Below, in pieces: positions 33,687 through 40,596 of a stretch of DNA of 40,596 nucleotides. The first letter of the stretch is position 1. Each line of letters begins with the position of its first letter. Source of the stretch: Dolomitihabitans soli (GTDB lineage Bacteria > Actinomycetota > Actinomycetes > Streptosporangiales > Streptosporangiaceae); assembly GCF_022213955.1 (NCBI RefSeq), contig NZ_JAKNTW010000054.1, forward strand, positions 1 to 40,596, given 5' to 3'. The notes below the pieces were generated by a model. That model was given only the letters and a program-made list of their open reading frames with translations. It did not search any database and had not been told where the DNA came from. Made by a program: the position numbers and the translations under genes.

Positions 33687-34577
33687 TCACCGCAGCCGGA
33701 GGCTCTCCCGGAACTCCGCGGCGTCGAACCTCCCCCCGAGCGAACTGCTCAGCCCCGCCCGCGCCACCCGCGCGAAGTCGTCCCGGCCCAGGCGACCGGC
33801 TCCTTCGGGAAGCACCCCGGCCAGCGGACGCGCGGCGAGCATCTCCAGATCCGCCACATTGGACTCCTCCGCCAGCCCGGGCCCGCCGTCCTCATCCCCG
33901 GGCCCGCGGCCCTCGCCCCCTGGTCCGTCGTCGCCCCCGGGCCTGCCGTCGTCACCCCCGGGTCCGCTGTCCTCGCCCCCGGGACGTGCGGGCCGGTCGT
34001 CCAGCGGGGCACCGAGCCAGGCGGACCCGTCGTAATGGCGGGCATCCTGGCCGCCGACCGGCCAGGAGCCGATCACCACGCCGGCGGGTTCGAGGCCGCG
34101 GTTGGCCATCGCCTCCAGCGTAAGCGCGGTGTGGTTGAGCGTGCCGAGGCCGGCCCTGGCCACCACCAGGACCGGCGCCGCCAGCATCCGTGCCAGGTCC
34201 GCGATCGTGCCGCCGTCCTCGTCGAACCGGACCAGCAGCCCGCCCGCGCCTTCGACGATCACCAGCCGGTGGGTCTCCGCCAGTTCCCGGATCCGCTCGG
34301 CCGCCTCGGTCAGCGACACCGGCGGCACCCCCGCCCTGCGCGCCGCCGCGGCCGGCGACAGCGGATCGGGAAACCGGGCCAACTCGAACGTCGTCGTCAC
34401 ACCGGCCAGCCGGATCACCTCGTCGAGATCCCCCGCCTCGCCCGGAGCCACCCCCGTCTGCGCGGGCTTCACCACCGCCACCGACACCTGCCGCTCCAGC
34501 GCCAGCACCGCCACCGCCGCGGTGACCACCGTCTTCCCCACACCGGTATCGGTCCCCGACACCACCAGAACGCTCAT
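33687..34577 (-). CDS. bioD: Dethiobiotin synthetase with a low-complexity insertion
   Basis: 296 residues. It closes the ureido ring of dethiobiotin from 7,8-diaminopelargonate, CO2 and ATP. The P-loop [15 protein letters not shown] and VEGAGGLLV are intact. ATG 34577 is chosen because it starts [12 protein letters not shown] and has CGGGGGA upstream. The protein is longer than the usual ~225-240 residues. It carries a Gly/Asp/Pro/Glu-rich insertion of ~45 residues (near 200-240), made of 7-residue PGGDDGR-like repeats, in the C-terminal part. bioF lies upstream on the same strand beyond dasR and a repeat block. Confidence 0.93.
   Translation of the reverse strand: MSVLVVSGTDTGVGKTVVTAAVAVLALERQVSVAVVKPAQTGVAPGEAGDLDEVIRLAGVTTTFELARFPDPLSPAAAARRAGVPPVSLTEAAERIRELAETHRLVIVEGAGGLLVRFDEDGGTIADLARMLAAPVLVVARAGLGTLNHTALTLEAMANRGLEPAGVVIGSWPVGGQDARHYDGSAWLGAPLDDRPARPGGEDSGPGGDDGRPGGDDGPGGEGRGPGDEDGGPGLAEESNVADLEMLAARPLAGVLPEGAGRLGRDDFARVARAGLSSSLGGRFDAAEFRESLRLR
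33876..33983 (-). repeat. 21-bp coding minisatellite inside bioD
   Basis: Five consecutive units encode [27 protein letters not shown] and PGDEDGG (21, 21, 18, 21, 21 bases). All units are multiples of three, so the reading frame is kept. Confidence 0.88.
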
Positions 34578-34730
34578 TCCCCCGAGCGTAGGGGCTCGCT
34601 CCCGCCCATCACGGCGCGCCACGTTTCCACTAGGCGCCGTACGTGGCGGGGGCCTGTGGGGTCAACGCTTCTCAGGCGGAGGTGGCCGCGCGCCGCATCG
34701 GCAGGCCCGCCCATTCCCTTCGCTTCAAAA

Positions 34731-34799
34731 CCGTGATCGTCCTCCGGTTCGAACTGTGACCGTCATTCGGGCACTACCGTGATCGTCGTTCGGTTCGAG
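34731..34799. repeat. Three 23-bp direct repeats upstream of bioD
   Basis: Contiguous units begin at 34731, 34754 and 34777 with the shared pattern C(C/T)GTGA(T/C)CGTC. The first and third are closest (CGGTTCGA near their ends); the middle is more diverged. They are noncoding and are followed after about 40 bases by the 112-bp repeats. Confidence 0.75.
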
Positions 34800-34840
34800 G
34801 CCGCAGCACGGGTGTGAACCAGAGAACTCCGTCAACGGCC

Positions 34841-35172
34841 GGGTCGTTACGGCGCCGCGGCACAGCCGCTGGCGTGCTGTGGACCCACGGACGTCGGCTA
34901 CCGGCGGTGGTTGGCGTCAACCTGGCCTGCCGTACGACATCTGTATCCGTATGGGTCGTTACGGCGCCGCGGCACAGCCGCTGGCGTGCTGTGGACCCAC
35001 GGACGTCGGCTACCGGCGGTGGTTGGCGTCAACCTGGCCTGCCGTACGACATCTGTATCCGTATGGGTCGTCACGGCGCCGCGGCACAGCCGCTGGCGTG
35101 CTGTGGACCCCGCGGACGCCGGCTACAGGCGGCGGTCGGCGTCAACTGGGCTTGCCGTACGACATCCGCAGG
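34841..35172. repeat. Three 112-bp tandem direct repeats between bioD and dasR
   Basis: Units start at 34841, 34953 and 35065, each beginning GGGTCGT(T/C)ACGGCGCCG. Units one and two are identical over all 112 bases; unit three carries about ten substitutions and ends at the dasR stop codon. The period is not a multiple of three and no protein is recognisable. Inside each unit GGCGCCGCGGC and CCGTACGACATC are prominent. Confidence 0.95.
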
Positions 35173-35173
35173 C

Positions 35174-35893
35174 TCACGGTCGGTGCAGCCGGGTGATGAA
35201 TTTGTAGCGGTCGCCGCGGTAGAGGGATTGGGCCCATTCGACCGGGTTGCCGTCCGCGTCGAAGGCGTGGCGGGTCAGCAGCAGCATGGGGAGGCCGACG
35301 TCGACGCCCAGGACCTGGGCGTCGTACGGTGTCGCCAGCACGGTCTCGATGATCTCCTCGGCGTCGGTCAGCCGCACGCTGTAGGCGTTGTGCAGGGTCT
35401 CGTACAGCGAGGAGTGTCCTTCGAGCTCCCGGCGCAGGCGGGGGAAGCGCCGCGCCGACAGGTGGGTCGTGTCGATGGACATCGGCTCCCCGTTGGCCAG
35501 CCGCAGCCGGTGGATGCGCAGGATGCGGCCCCCGGGGTTGATGCCGAGGCGGCGGGCGAGGGTCTCCTCGGCGGTCGTGTAGCTGATGTCGAGGATCTTG
35601 GTATCGGGTTCGAGGCCGACGGTGCGCAGGTCGCCGGTGTAGGACGTGAGCTGGAGGACCTGGGCGACCTTGGGCTGCGCGACGAAGGTGCCCTTGCCCT
35701 GGATGCGCACGAGCCGGCCTTCGACGACCAGCTCGGTGAGCGCCTGGCGGACGGTGGTGCGCGAGGTCTCGAAGCGCACGGCGAGCGCGCGTTCGGGCGG
35801 GAGAGCGCTGCCGGGCGGCAGGCTCTTCGTCAGCTCCAGCAGGCTCCGTTTGACGTCGTAGTATTTCGGAACCCGAGGGGGATCTTCTGTCAC
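35174..35893 (-). CDS. dasR: GntR/HutC-family regulator DasR
   Basis: 239 residues. The N-terminal winged helix ([19 protein letters not shown]) is followed by a UTRA effector domain ([34 protein letters not shown]). Similarity to Streptomyces DasR extends over the whole length as I recall it ([17 protein letters not shown]-like, QLTSYT). DasR represses amino-sugar and chitin genes and is released by glucosamine-6-phosphate. GTG 35893 overlaps the bioF stop (GTGA). No N-acetylglucosamine transport gene is near, so its coupling to a biotin gene is unusual. I see no DasR operator nearby. Confidence 0.88.
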   Translation of the reverse strand: MTEDPPRVPKYYDVKRSLLELTKSLPPGSALPPERALAVRFETSRTTVRQALTELVVEGRLVRIQGKGTFVAQPKVAQVLQLTSYTGDLRTVGLEPDTKILDISYTTAEETLARRLGINPGGRILRIHRLRLANGEPMSIDTTHLSARRFPRLRRELEGHSSLYETLHNAYSVRLTDAEEIIETVLATPYDAQVLGVDVGLPMLLLTRHAFDADGNPVEWAQSLYRGDRYKFITRLHRP

Positions 35894-37062
35894 GCGTTCA
35901 CCTTCGTCTCGGCCACGGCGGTGAGCGCGACTCTGATCACCGCGAGATCATCGGAACTCAGATTGGCCCGCGCGGTCAACCGCAGGCAAGAGCGACCTGC
36001 GGGGACGGAGGGCGGGCGGAAGCATCCGACGCGCACCCCGTGCTCCGCACAGGTCGCGGCCCCCCCGAGAGCGAGATGCGGGGGGCCGAGCACGACGGGG
36101 ACGACCGCTCCCGCCGGTTCGCCGGTCTCAAGGCCAAGAGCGGTGGCCACGGCGGCCAGCTCCCTGGCCCTGCTCCTGACACGTTCCGGCAGCTCGGGCT
36201 GGCTACGCAGGATATCCACCGCGGCGAGTGCCGACGCCACGCAGGCTGGGGCGAGCCCCGTGTCGAAGATGAACGCGCGACCGGTGTCCACAAGGGTGTC
36301 CACGAGCTCCGGCGCGGCGAGAACGGCTCCGCCCTGGGAGCCCAGCGACTTGGAGAGTGTGAGCGTTCTCACAACGGTGGGCTCGGCGGCGAGGCCGGCG
36401 GCGTGGACCGCGCCCTGCCCACGGGGGCCGATCACGCCGATCGCGTGCGCCTCGTCCACGATGAGCAGCGCGCCCTGCCGCAGCGTCGCCTCGTGCAGGG
36501 CCGCGAGGGGCGCGAGGTCGCCGTCCACGGAGAACACCGCGTCGGTCACCACCACGGCGTGCTCCTCACTGCGGTCGGCCAGCGCCTTCTCGACGGCCTC
36601 GACGTCCTTGTGCGGGGTGACCACCACCCGGGAGCGCGACAGACGGCAGGCGTCCACGATCGAGGCGTGGTTGCCCGCCTCGGAGACCACCAGGGCGTCC
36701 TTGCCGAAGGTCGCGACGGCCGCGAGGTTGGCCAGGTAACCGGAGGAGAAGACCAGGGCGCCCGGCGCCTCGGTGAACGCGCACAGCGCGTCTTCCAGTT
36801 CGGCGTGCAGCCGGGTCGAGCCGGTGACCAGCCGGGAGCCGGTCGAGCCGGTGCCCCAGCGGTGGACGGCGTCGGCGGCGGCCCTGGCCAGCCGCGCGTC
36901 CCTGGCCAGCCCCAGGTAGTCGTTCGAGGCGAGGTCGATGAGGCCGTCGTCGTCGGGGGTGCGGGGGCGGAGCAGGCGCTTGAGTCCCGCTTCCGCGCGG
37001 GCGGCGGCGGCGGCGCGGAACCTGGCCAGGGGGTCTGTCGAACTGGGCTGCATACCGGGCAT
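35890..37062 (-). CDS. bioF: 8-amino-7-oxononanoate synthase
   Basis: About 390 residues. This PLP-dependent enzyme condenses pimeloyl thioester with alanine in biotin synthesis. [37 protein letters not shown] near 200 and the PLP-lysine motif [11 protein letters not shown] near 240 are clear. ATG 37062 or ATG 37053 are possible starts; neither has a strong ribosome-binding site. It is divergent from pdtaS with 93 bases between. bioA and bioB are not in the window. Confidence 0.95.
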   Translation of the reverse strand: MPGMQPSSTDPLARFRAAAAARAEAGLKRLLRPRTPDDDGLIDLASNDYLGLARDARLARAAADAVHRWGTGSTGSRLVTGSTRLHAELEDALCAFTEAPGALVFSSGYLANLAAVATFGKDALVVSEAGNHASIVDACRLSRSRVVVTPHKDVEAVEKALADRSEEHAVVVTDAVFSVDGDLAPLAALHEATLRQGALLIVDEAHAIGVIGPRGQGAVHAAGLAAEPTVVRTLTLSKSLGSQGGAVLAAPELVDTLVDTGRAFIFDTGLAPACVASALAAVDILRSQPELPERVRSRARELAAVATALGLETGEPAGAVVPVVLGPPHLALGGAATCAEHGVRVGCFRPPSVPAGRSCLRLTARANLSSDDLAVIRVALTAVAETKVNA

Positions 37063-37155
37063 CTTCGCAAGTGCGGTGCGTGAAGTCCGCAGAAGGGTCG
37101 GCGAATCGTGTGCGCCGGTTTGTTCGGCGGGCCCTTGAGCACGCATGATGCACAG

Positions 37156-38640
37156 GTGCCGACACTCAGCGACCTGGCGGTCAGCCACACGGAACTCGAT
37201 GCCACGGACCTCGACTGGATGCATTCCCTGGTCTCCGACTGGCAACTGCTTGCCGATCTCTCCTTCGCCGACCTGATCCTCTGGGTGCCGGTGCGCGAGG
37301 GAACCGGCTGGATCGCCGTCTCGCAGATGCGGCCGACCACCGGCCCGACCGTCTACCACCACGACGTGGTCGGCTCGGTCGTGGCCAAGGACGAGCGCCC
37401 GCTGATCGACACGGCGTGGAACGAGCGGCGCATCTGCCGGGAGGGCGATCCCGACTGGTCGAGCGGGGTGCCGGTGCGCGAGGAGACGATCCCGGTACGG
37501 CGTCCGGCCGACACCCCCTCGGGCCGTTTCCTCGGCGTGATCCAGCGCTCGACGAACCTCTCCTCGGCCCGCACGCCGTCCCGGCTGGAGCTGACCTACC
37601 TGCAGAGCGCCTCCGACCTGGCCCAGATGGTGGCCGAGGGCCGGTTCCCGTTCTCGGGGGAGGAGCCGATCCTGGTCCGTTCTCCCCGGGTGGGAGACGG
37701 GTTGCTGCGGCTCGACCGGGCGGGGCGGGTCACCTATGCCTCGCCCAACGCGCTGTCGGCCTACCGGCGGCTGGGGCTGAACGCCGATCTGGTCGGGGCC
37801 GAGCTGGGGAAGGTCACGGCCGCGCTCTGCTACGGCGACGAGCCGGTGGACGAGTCGCTGATGATCGTGGCGAGCGGCCGGGCGCCGAGGGAGACCGAGG
37901 TGGAGTCGGGTGGCACGATCGTCCAGCTCAGGGCCATTCCGCTGATCGTCGGCGGCGGGCGGATCGGCGCTCTCGTGCTGATCAGGGACGTCACGGAGCT
38001 GCGCCGCCGCGAGCGGGAGCTGATGACCAAGGACGCCACGATCAGGGAGATCCACCACCGGGTGAAGAACAATCTGCAGACCGTCGCGGCGCTGCTCAGG
38101 TTGCAGGCCAGGCGGTTGCAGGTACCGGAGGGGCGGGAGGCGCTGGAGGAGGCGGTACGGCGGGTCGGTTCGATCGCCATCGTGCACGAGACGCTGTCGC
38201 ACGCGCCCGAGGAATTCGTCGACTTCGACGACATCGCCGATCGGGTGATCGCGATGACGGGCGAGGTGTCCTCGGCGGAGGTCCCGATGACCAAGCCCCG
38301 GCGAACGGGGACCTTCGGGGTGTTGCCGGCGGCGATCGCCACTCCGCTGGCGATGGTGCTCACCGAGCTGCTGCAGAACGCGGTGCAGCACGGCTTCGCC
38401 TATCGGAGCGGGAAACTCCAGGTGATCGTGTCACGTGGCCAGGAGCGGCTCGACGTGCTCGTCTCCGACGACGGGAAGGGACTGCCCGAGGATTTCGATC
38501 TGGAGTCCTCGACAAGTCTCGGCCTGCAGATCGTCCGCACGCTCGTCGTGGGGGAACTCTCCGGGCGGCTCACCGTTGAGCCGCGCCAGGGAGGTGGCAC
38601 CGAGGTCAGTCTGGTCGTGCCGTTGCCCGCACCCCAGTGA
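37156..38640 (+). CDS. pdtaS: Sensor histidine kinase PdtaS
   Basis: 494 residues. The N-terminal GAF-type domain (DWQLLADLSFADLILWV) and a PAS domain (YASPNALSAYRRLGL) precede a HisKA_2 histidine box (IREIHHRVKNNLQTVAALL, near 300). An HATPase domain ends the protein (LTELLQNAVQHGF, DDGKGLP). This is the soluble PdtaS kinase, which phosphorylates the ANTAR RNA-binding regulator PdtaR in mycobacteria; pdtaR is not in the window. GTG 37156 fits the family start. The neighbour whiB1 matches the M. tuberculosis order Rv3220c-Rv3219. Confidence 0.94.
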   Translation: MPTLSDLAVSHTELDATDLDWMHSLVSDWQLLADLSFADLILWVPVREGTGWIAVSQMRPTTGPTVYHHDVVGSVVAKDERPLIDTAWNERRICREGDPDWSSGVPVREETIPVRRPADTPSGRFLGVIQRSTNLSSARTPSRLELTYLQSASDLAQMVAEGRFPFSGEEPILVRSPRVGDGLLRLDRAGRVTYASPNALSAYRRLGLNADLVGAELGKVTAALCYGDEPVDESLMIVASGRAPRETEVESGGTIVQLRAIPLIVGGGRIGALVLIRDVTELRRRERELMTKDATIREIHHRVKNNLQTVAALLRLQARRLQVPEGREALEEAVRRVGSIAIVHETLSHAPEEFVDFDDIADRVIAMTGEVSSAEVPMTKPRRTGTFGVLPAAIATPLAMVLTELLQNAVQHGFAYRSGKLQVIVSRGQERLDVLVSDDGKGLPEDFDLESSTSLGLQIVRTLVVGELSGRLTVEPRQGGGTEVSLVVPLPAPQ

Positions 38641-38643
38641 TCA

Positions 38644-38665
38644 TCCCCAGGGGGCATCCTGGGGA
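38644..38665. terminator. Bidirectional hairpin between pdtaS and whiB1
   Basis: TCCCCAGG and CCTGGGGA form a perfect 8-bp stem with a six-base loop in the 37-base gap between the converging genes. No T-tract follows. Confidence 0.78.
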
Positions 38666-38677
38666 CGTGATGGGTGC

Positions 38678-38932
38678 TCAGACGTTGGCGCGGGCACGGG
38701 CGCGGGCGCTGCGACGCTTCAGGGCGCGACGCTCGTCCTCGCTCAGGCCGCCCCAGACGCCGGCGTCCTGCCCCGACTCCAGGGCCCACTTCAGGCACGA
38801 TTCGTTGACCGTACACTGACGGCAGACCTGCTTGGCTTCTTCGATCTGCGACAGAGCGGGCCCGGTGTTGCCGATCGGGAAGAACAGCTCGGGGTCCACG
38901 TCACGGCAGGCAGCGCGGTGGCGCCAGTCCAT
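38678..38932 (-). CDS. whiB1: WhiB-family iron-sulfur regulator WhiB1/WblE
   Basis: 84 residues. Cys9, Cys37, Cys40 and Cys46 are positioned as in M. tuberculosis WhiB1 and would bind a nitric-oxide-sensitive [4Fe-4S] cluster. GVWGGLSEDERR is the conserved turn, followed by a basic DNA-binding tail (RRALKRRSARARARA). WhiB1 binds the primary sigma factor. ATG 38932 has GAAGGAG eight bases upstream. The leader contains a 10-base direct repeat. Confidence 0.97.
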   Translation of the reverse strand: MDWRHRAACRDVDPELFFPIGNTGPALSQIEEAKQVCRQCTVNESCLKWALESGQDAGVWGGLSEDERRALKRRSARARARANV

Positions 38933-39215
38933 GCGTTCCACTCCTTCGTAAGGTGGAGCCTTCGTAAGCTCCGTGGCGGGGTACTTTGTGAAGAGTTTCA
39001 CTAGCTCACGCGAACAGTTCCCGGGTCAGGTTCGGCTCGGGGATCCGTTCGGAGATCGCCGGGGAGCCTTGTCAGCGGGGTGCCGCCTCAAAGGTCCTAC
39101 GTTCCGACGTCAATCCTGAGATTGTCAGCCACGCTCTGTGCACGCAAGGGGTTTGGCCGGAACTTTTGGGCCTTATGGATGTCGGATGCGTCACACTATG
39201 ACCGAATGTAACCGA
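38933..39215. other. whiB1 upstream region
   Basis: About 280 bases without a gene between whiB1 and the 3' end of the kinase-like gene, longer than most gaps here. It should hold the whiB1 promoter. A TGTGA half-site (minus strand, near 39187-39192) could be a weak Crp-type site; no full palindrome is present. Confidence 0.4.
38943..38968 (-). repeat. Direct repeat in the whiB1 leader that includes the ribosome-binding site
   Basis: On the minus strand CTTACGAAGG occurs twice, 16 bases apart (38968-38959 and 38952-38943). The second copy supplies the Shine-Dalgarno GAAGGAG of whiB1. Confidence 0.6.
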
Positions 39216-40166
39216 CTAGACCAGAACTTGTAACGCATTCGGGATAGAGCGGAAGGTCACCCGCTCGCGTTCTCCCAGGTAGTCGCCATCCAGCTGGAAC
39301 GCCGCAGGTCGGGTCGCCGTCAGCGTGAATTCCGCCTCGTCATGGAGCTGGACCAGGTCCCTGCCGCTCGGCAGCGTCTCCCGATCGCCCAGGATCTGGG
39401 GGATGACGTGCAGCATCGCCGGGAGTCCCATCCGCTGCAGACCGAGCAGATCGAGGCCCGTCTCGAAGCCCGCCCACGGGGTCGGATGGACGGGCCGGTT
39501 GCCGATATAGCTCCAGGGTGTGGTATTGGACACGATCGCCATGTAGACGTGCGGAGCCTTCGGGATGCCCGGGCCCTCGATGGTCATCGCCGCCTGGCGA
39601 CGGTCGGTCATGAAGAAGTGGCGCACGGCCGTCGCGACGTAGCGGCCGGGTGTGGCCCGGAGCCCCGCTCCCCGAAGCCCTTCCACCGCCCGGATGACCT
39701 CCGCGTCGTACCCCATCCCAGAGCAGAAGGTGAAATAACGGCTTTCGCCCTCCCACAGCGCCTGCCCCAACCCCACGACCCGTCTGCGCCCCTCCCGCAA
39801 CGCCTCCAGCGCCGCCCCGGTGGCCTCCACCGGCTCGTTGGGCAGCCCGAGAGCCCGTGCGAACACGTTCGCGCTGCCGCCGGGAATCACGATCAGCCCC
39901 GGCCGCCCCGCCGCCCCGCTCTCGGCGACGTCGAGCGGGGCCAGCAAGCCGTTCACGGTCTCGTTGATGGTCCCGTCCCCGCCCAGCACGGCCACCAGGT
40001 CGAAGCCCTTCGCGTGCGCCGTCGCCGCCAGCGCCGCCGCGTGCCCCCGATACGCCGTCTCCTCCACCACGAGATCGACGGCCGCCCCCAGCGCCCGGAT
40101 CAACACATCCCGCGTACGGTAATTCGTCGTCGTCGCCTTGGGGTTGACCAGCAACATGCCACGCAT
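39216..40166 (-). CDS. Diacylglycerol-kinase catalytic-domain lipid kinase
   Basis: 316 residues of the DAGK/YegS family, which phosphorylates diacylglycerol or sphingoid-like lipids. The nucleotide-binding GGDGTINETVNGLL and the IPGGSANVFARALGLP loop are intact, and the C-terminal part has QLDGDYLGERE. ATG 40166 (MRGMLLVNPKATTT) is preferred; the in-frame upstream sequence is low-complexity and not family-like. In M. tuberculosis the gene beside whiB1 (Rv3218) is, as I recall, of the same type. Confidence 0.92.
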   Translation of the reverse strand: MRGMLLVNPKATTTNYRTRDVLIRALGAAVDLVVEETAYRGHAAALAATAHAKGFDLVAVLGGDGTINETVNGLLAPLDVAESGAAGRPGLIVIPGGSANVFARALGLPNEPVEATGAALEALREGRRRVVGLGQALWEGESRYFTFCSGMGYDAEVIRAVEGLRGAGLRATPGRYVATAVRHFFMTDRRQAAMTIEGPGIPKAPHVYMAIVSNTTPWSYIGNRPVHPTPWAGFETGLDLLGLQRMGLPAMLHVIPQILGDRETLPSGRDLVQLHDEAEFTLTATRPAAFQLDGDYLGERERVTFRSIPNALQVLV

Positions 40167-40426
40167 CCCGCCAGCGTAACCCCCGCCCCGCGGCGACGGG
40201 CGGCGAACGTACGGCACAGCCGACCCGGCGCCCGGCGCCGTAGCCGCCGGGGGTCCGCGGACCCATGGCACTCCAGCGGTTGTGGCCGGCCGCCGCGACA
40301 CCGACCCGCCGGCCATCCCCGTTGGTTCACACCCACCGGCTCACACGTATCGGCTCGCCCTTATCGGCCGGCACCCGGGCACCTCGTGCCTCGTGCTGCC
40401 TCGTGCCTCCTGATGGCCGGGCGGCC
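40167..40426. other. Intergenic region with short CCTCGTG repeats
   Basis: About 260 bases with no gene. CCTCGTG occurs three times between 40382 and 40407, giving a small imperfect microsatellite. Confidence 0.5.
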
Positions 40427-40596
40427 TCAGCGGGACGACCTCAGCCGCTCCTGGGCGAACGAGCGGATTTCGGCGTTCTCCGCGGCGGCGGCATGCTCCA
40501 GCGGGTTCGTGTCGCCCCCGGCGAGGTTCGCCGCGGCTGCGGCGGCGAACAGGCGGGTGGTCAGGTCGTCGCCTTCGAGGCGTGCGATGACCTCGC
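40427..40596 (-). CDS. C-terminal end of an unknown protein, cut by the window
   Basis: The last ~56 codons of a gene whose start lies beyond the right edge. The frame is open to the window end and stops at TGA 40427-40429. The peptide is Ala-rich and helical (TRLFAAAAAANLAGGD, EIRSFAQERLRSSR). I do not recognise a family. Confidence 0.55.
   Translation of the reverse strand, partial: EVIARLEGDDLTTRLFAAAAAANLAGGDTNPLEHAAAAENAEIRSFAQERLRSSR

Noticed and set aside
33620-34123. Small plus-strand gene overlapping the bioD 3' end
   Set aside because: It has no ribosome-binding site or recognisable family, and most of it is antisense to the bioD minisatellite.
34841-35172. CRISPR array
   Set aside because: Units are 112 bp, contiguous and nearly identical throughout, with no unique spacers and no cas genes.
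34814-36739. Plus-strand gene crossing the 112-bp repeats, dasR and bioF
   Set aside because: It reads the repeats and then antisense of two recognised genes; there is no family resemblance.
34578-37155. DasR operator (dre) near bioF, dasR or bioD
   Set aside because: I looked for ACTGGTCTAGACCAGT-like palindromes in the noncoding stretches and saw none; a matrix scan could still find a weak one.
35890-38391. bioF as part of an 833-residue protein
   Set aside because: The extra N-terminal part is antisense to pdtaS and unlike any BioF; the enzyme starts near 37062.
39178-39198. Crp-type binding site upstream of whiB1
   Set aside because: Only one TGTGA half-site is present and the second half fits poorly.
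1-40596. Insertion sequences, prophage or integrated element
   Set aside because: No transposase, integrase, phage or conjugation gene is recognisable, and coding style is uniform.

Overview
The window is high-GC chromosomal DNA from a filamentous-type actinobacterium. A Streptosporangiales-like member of the Actinomycetes is my best guess. The reasons are the very high G+C, frequent GTG starts, ATGA/GTGA/TGATG gene overlaps, and orthologues of SigR/RsrA, DasR, WhiB1/WblE and PdtaS. I see no transposase, integrase, prophage or CRISPR array. Most of the window is core genome, with lineage-specific insertions and several unusual repeat tracts.

Layout. 1-177: the 3' end of an rRNA operon (5S rRNA and its terminator). 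561-3005: a large binding-protein/VWA fusion followed by a G-rich degenerate tandem repeat. 2995-5626: an Lrp/AsnC regulator divergent from phenylalanine hydroxylase, then a serine-hydrolase lipoprotein. 5689-10119 (minus): pstS-pstC-pstA-pstB and an OmpR-type regulator whose receiver has lost its phosphorylation residues, with a PHO-box-like repeat upstream of pstS. 10313-11589: a two-gene LMW-phosphatase/ketosamine-kinase (deglycation) operon. 11737-15435 (minus): an ECF sigma factor translationally linked to three membrane proteins and an ABC ATPase. 15509-19348 (minus): hisN, rsgA, aroA and a Uma2-type nuclease. 19445-22611: SRAP protein, DksA-like protein, methyltransferase, and the thiol-oxidative-stress pair sigR-rsrA with a textbook SigR promoter. 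22656-28725: epimerase, a 35-residue membrane peptide, two tandem HD-domain membrane proteins, biotin carboxylase, a stand-alone biotin carrier and a hotdog thioesterase. 29118-33561: a PASTA Ser/Thr kinase, an IlvG-like ThDP enzyme and a nuclease-like protein. 33687-37062 (minus): bioF-dasR overlapping, a block of 112-bp and 23-bp direct repeats, then bioD. 37156-40596: pdtaS, whiB1, a diacylglycerol-kinase-family protein and a partial gene at the edge.

Recalling Mycobacterium tuberculosis gene order (Rv3218-Rv3228), the genes rsgA, aroA, SRAP, sigR/sigH, rsrA/rshA, the TB7.3-type biotin carrier, pdtaS, whiB1 and the DAG-kinase-like gene form the same conserved set. In this window the set is stretched by inserted genes (Uma2, DksA-like, methyltransferase, epimerase, HD pair, biotin carboxylase, thioesterase, kinase, IlvG-like, nuclease, bioFD-dasR). 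The less ordinary signals are the receiver-dead regulator beside pst, the ECF-sigma/ABC operon with an operator-like element and no recognisable anti-sigma factor, the HD-GYP/degenerate-HD pair preceded by a micropeptide, dasR coupled to bioF, and three separate repeat expansions.
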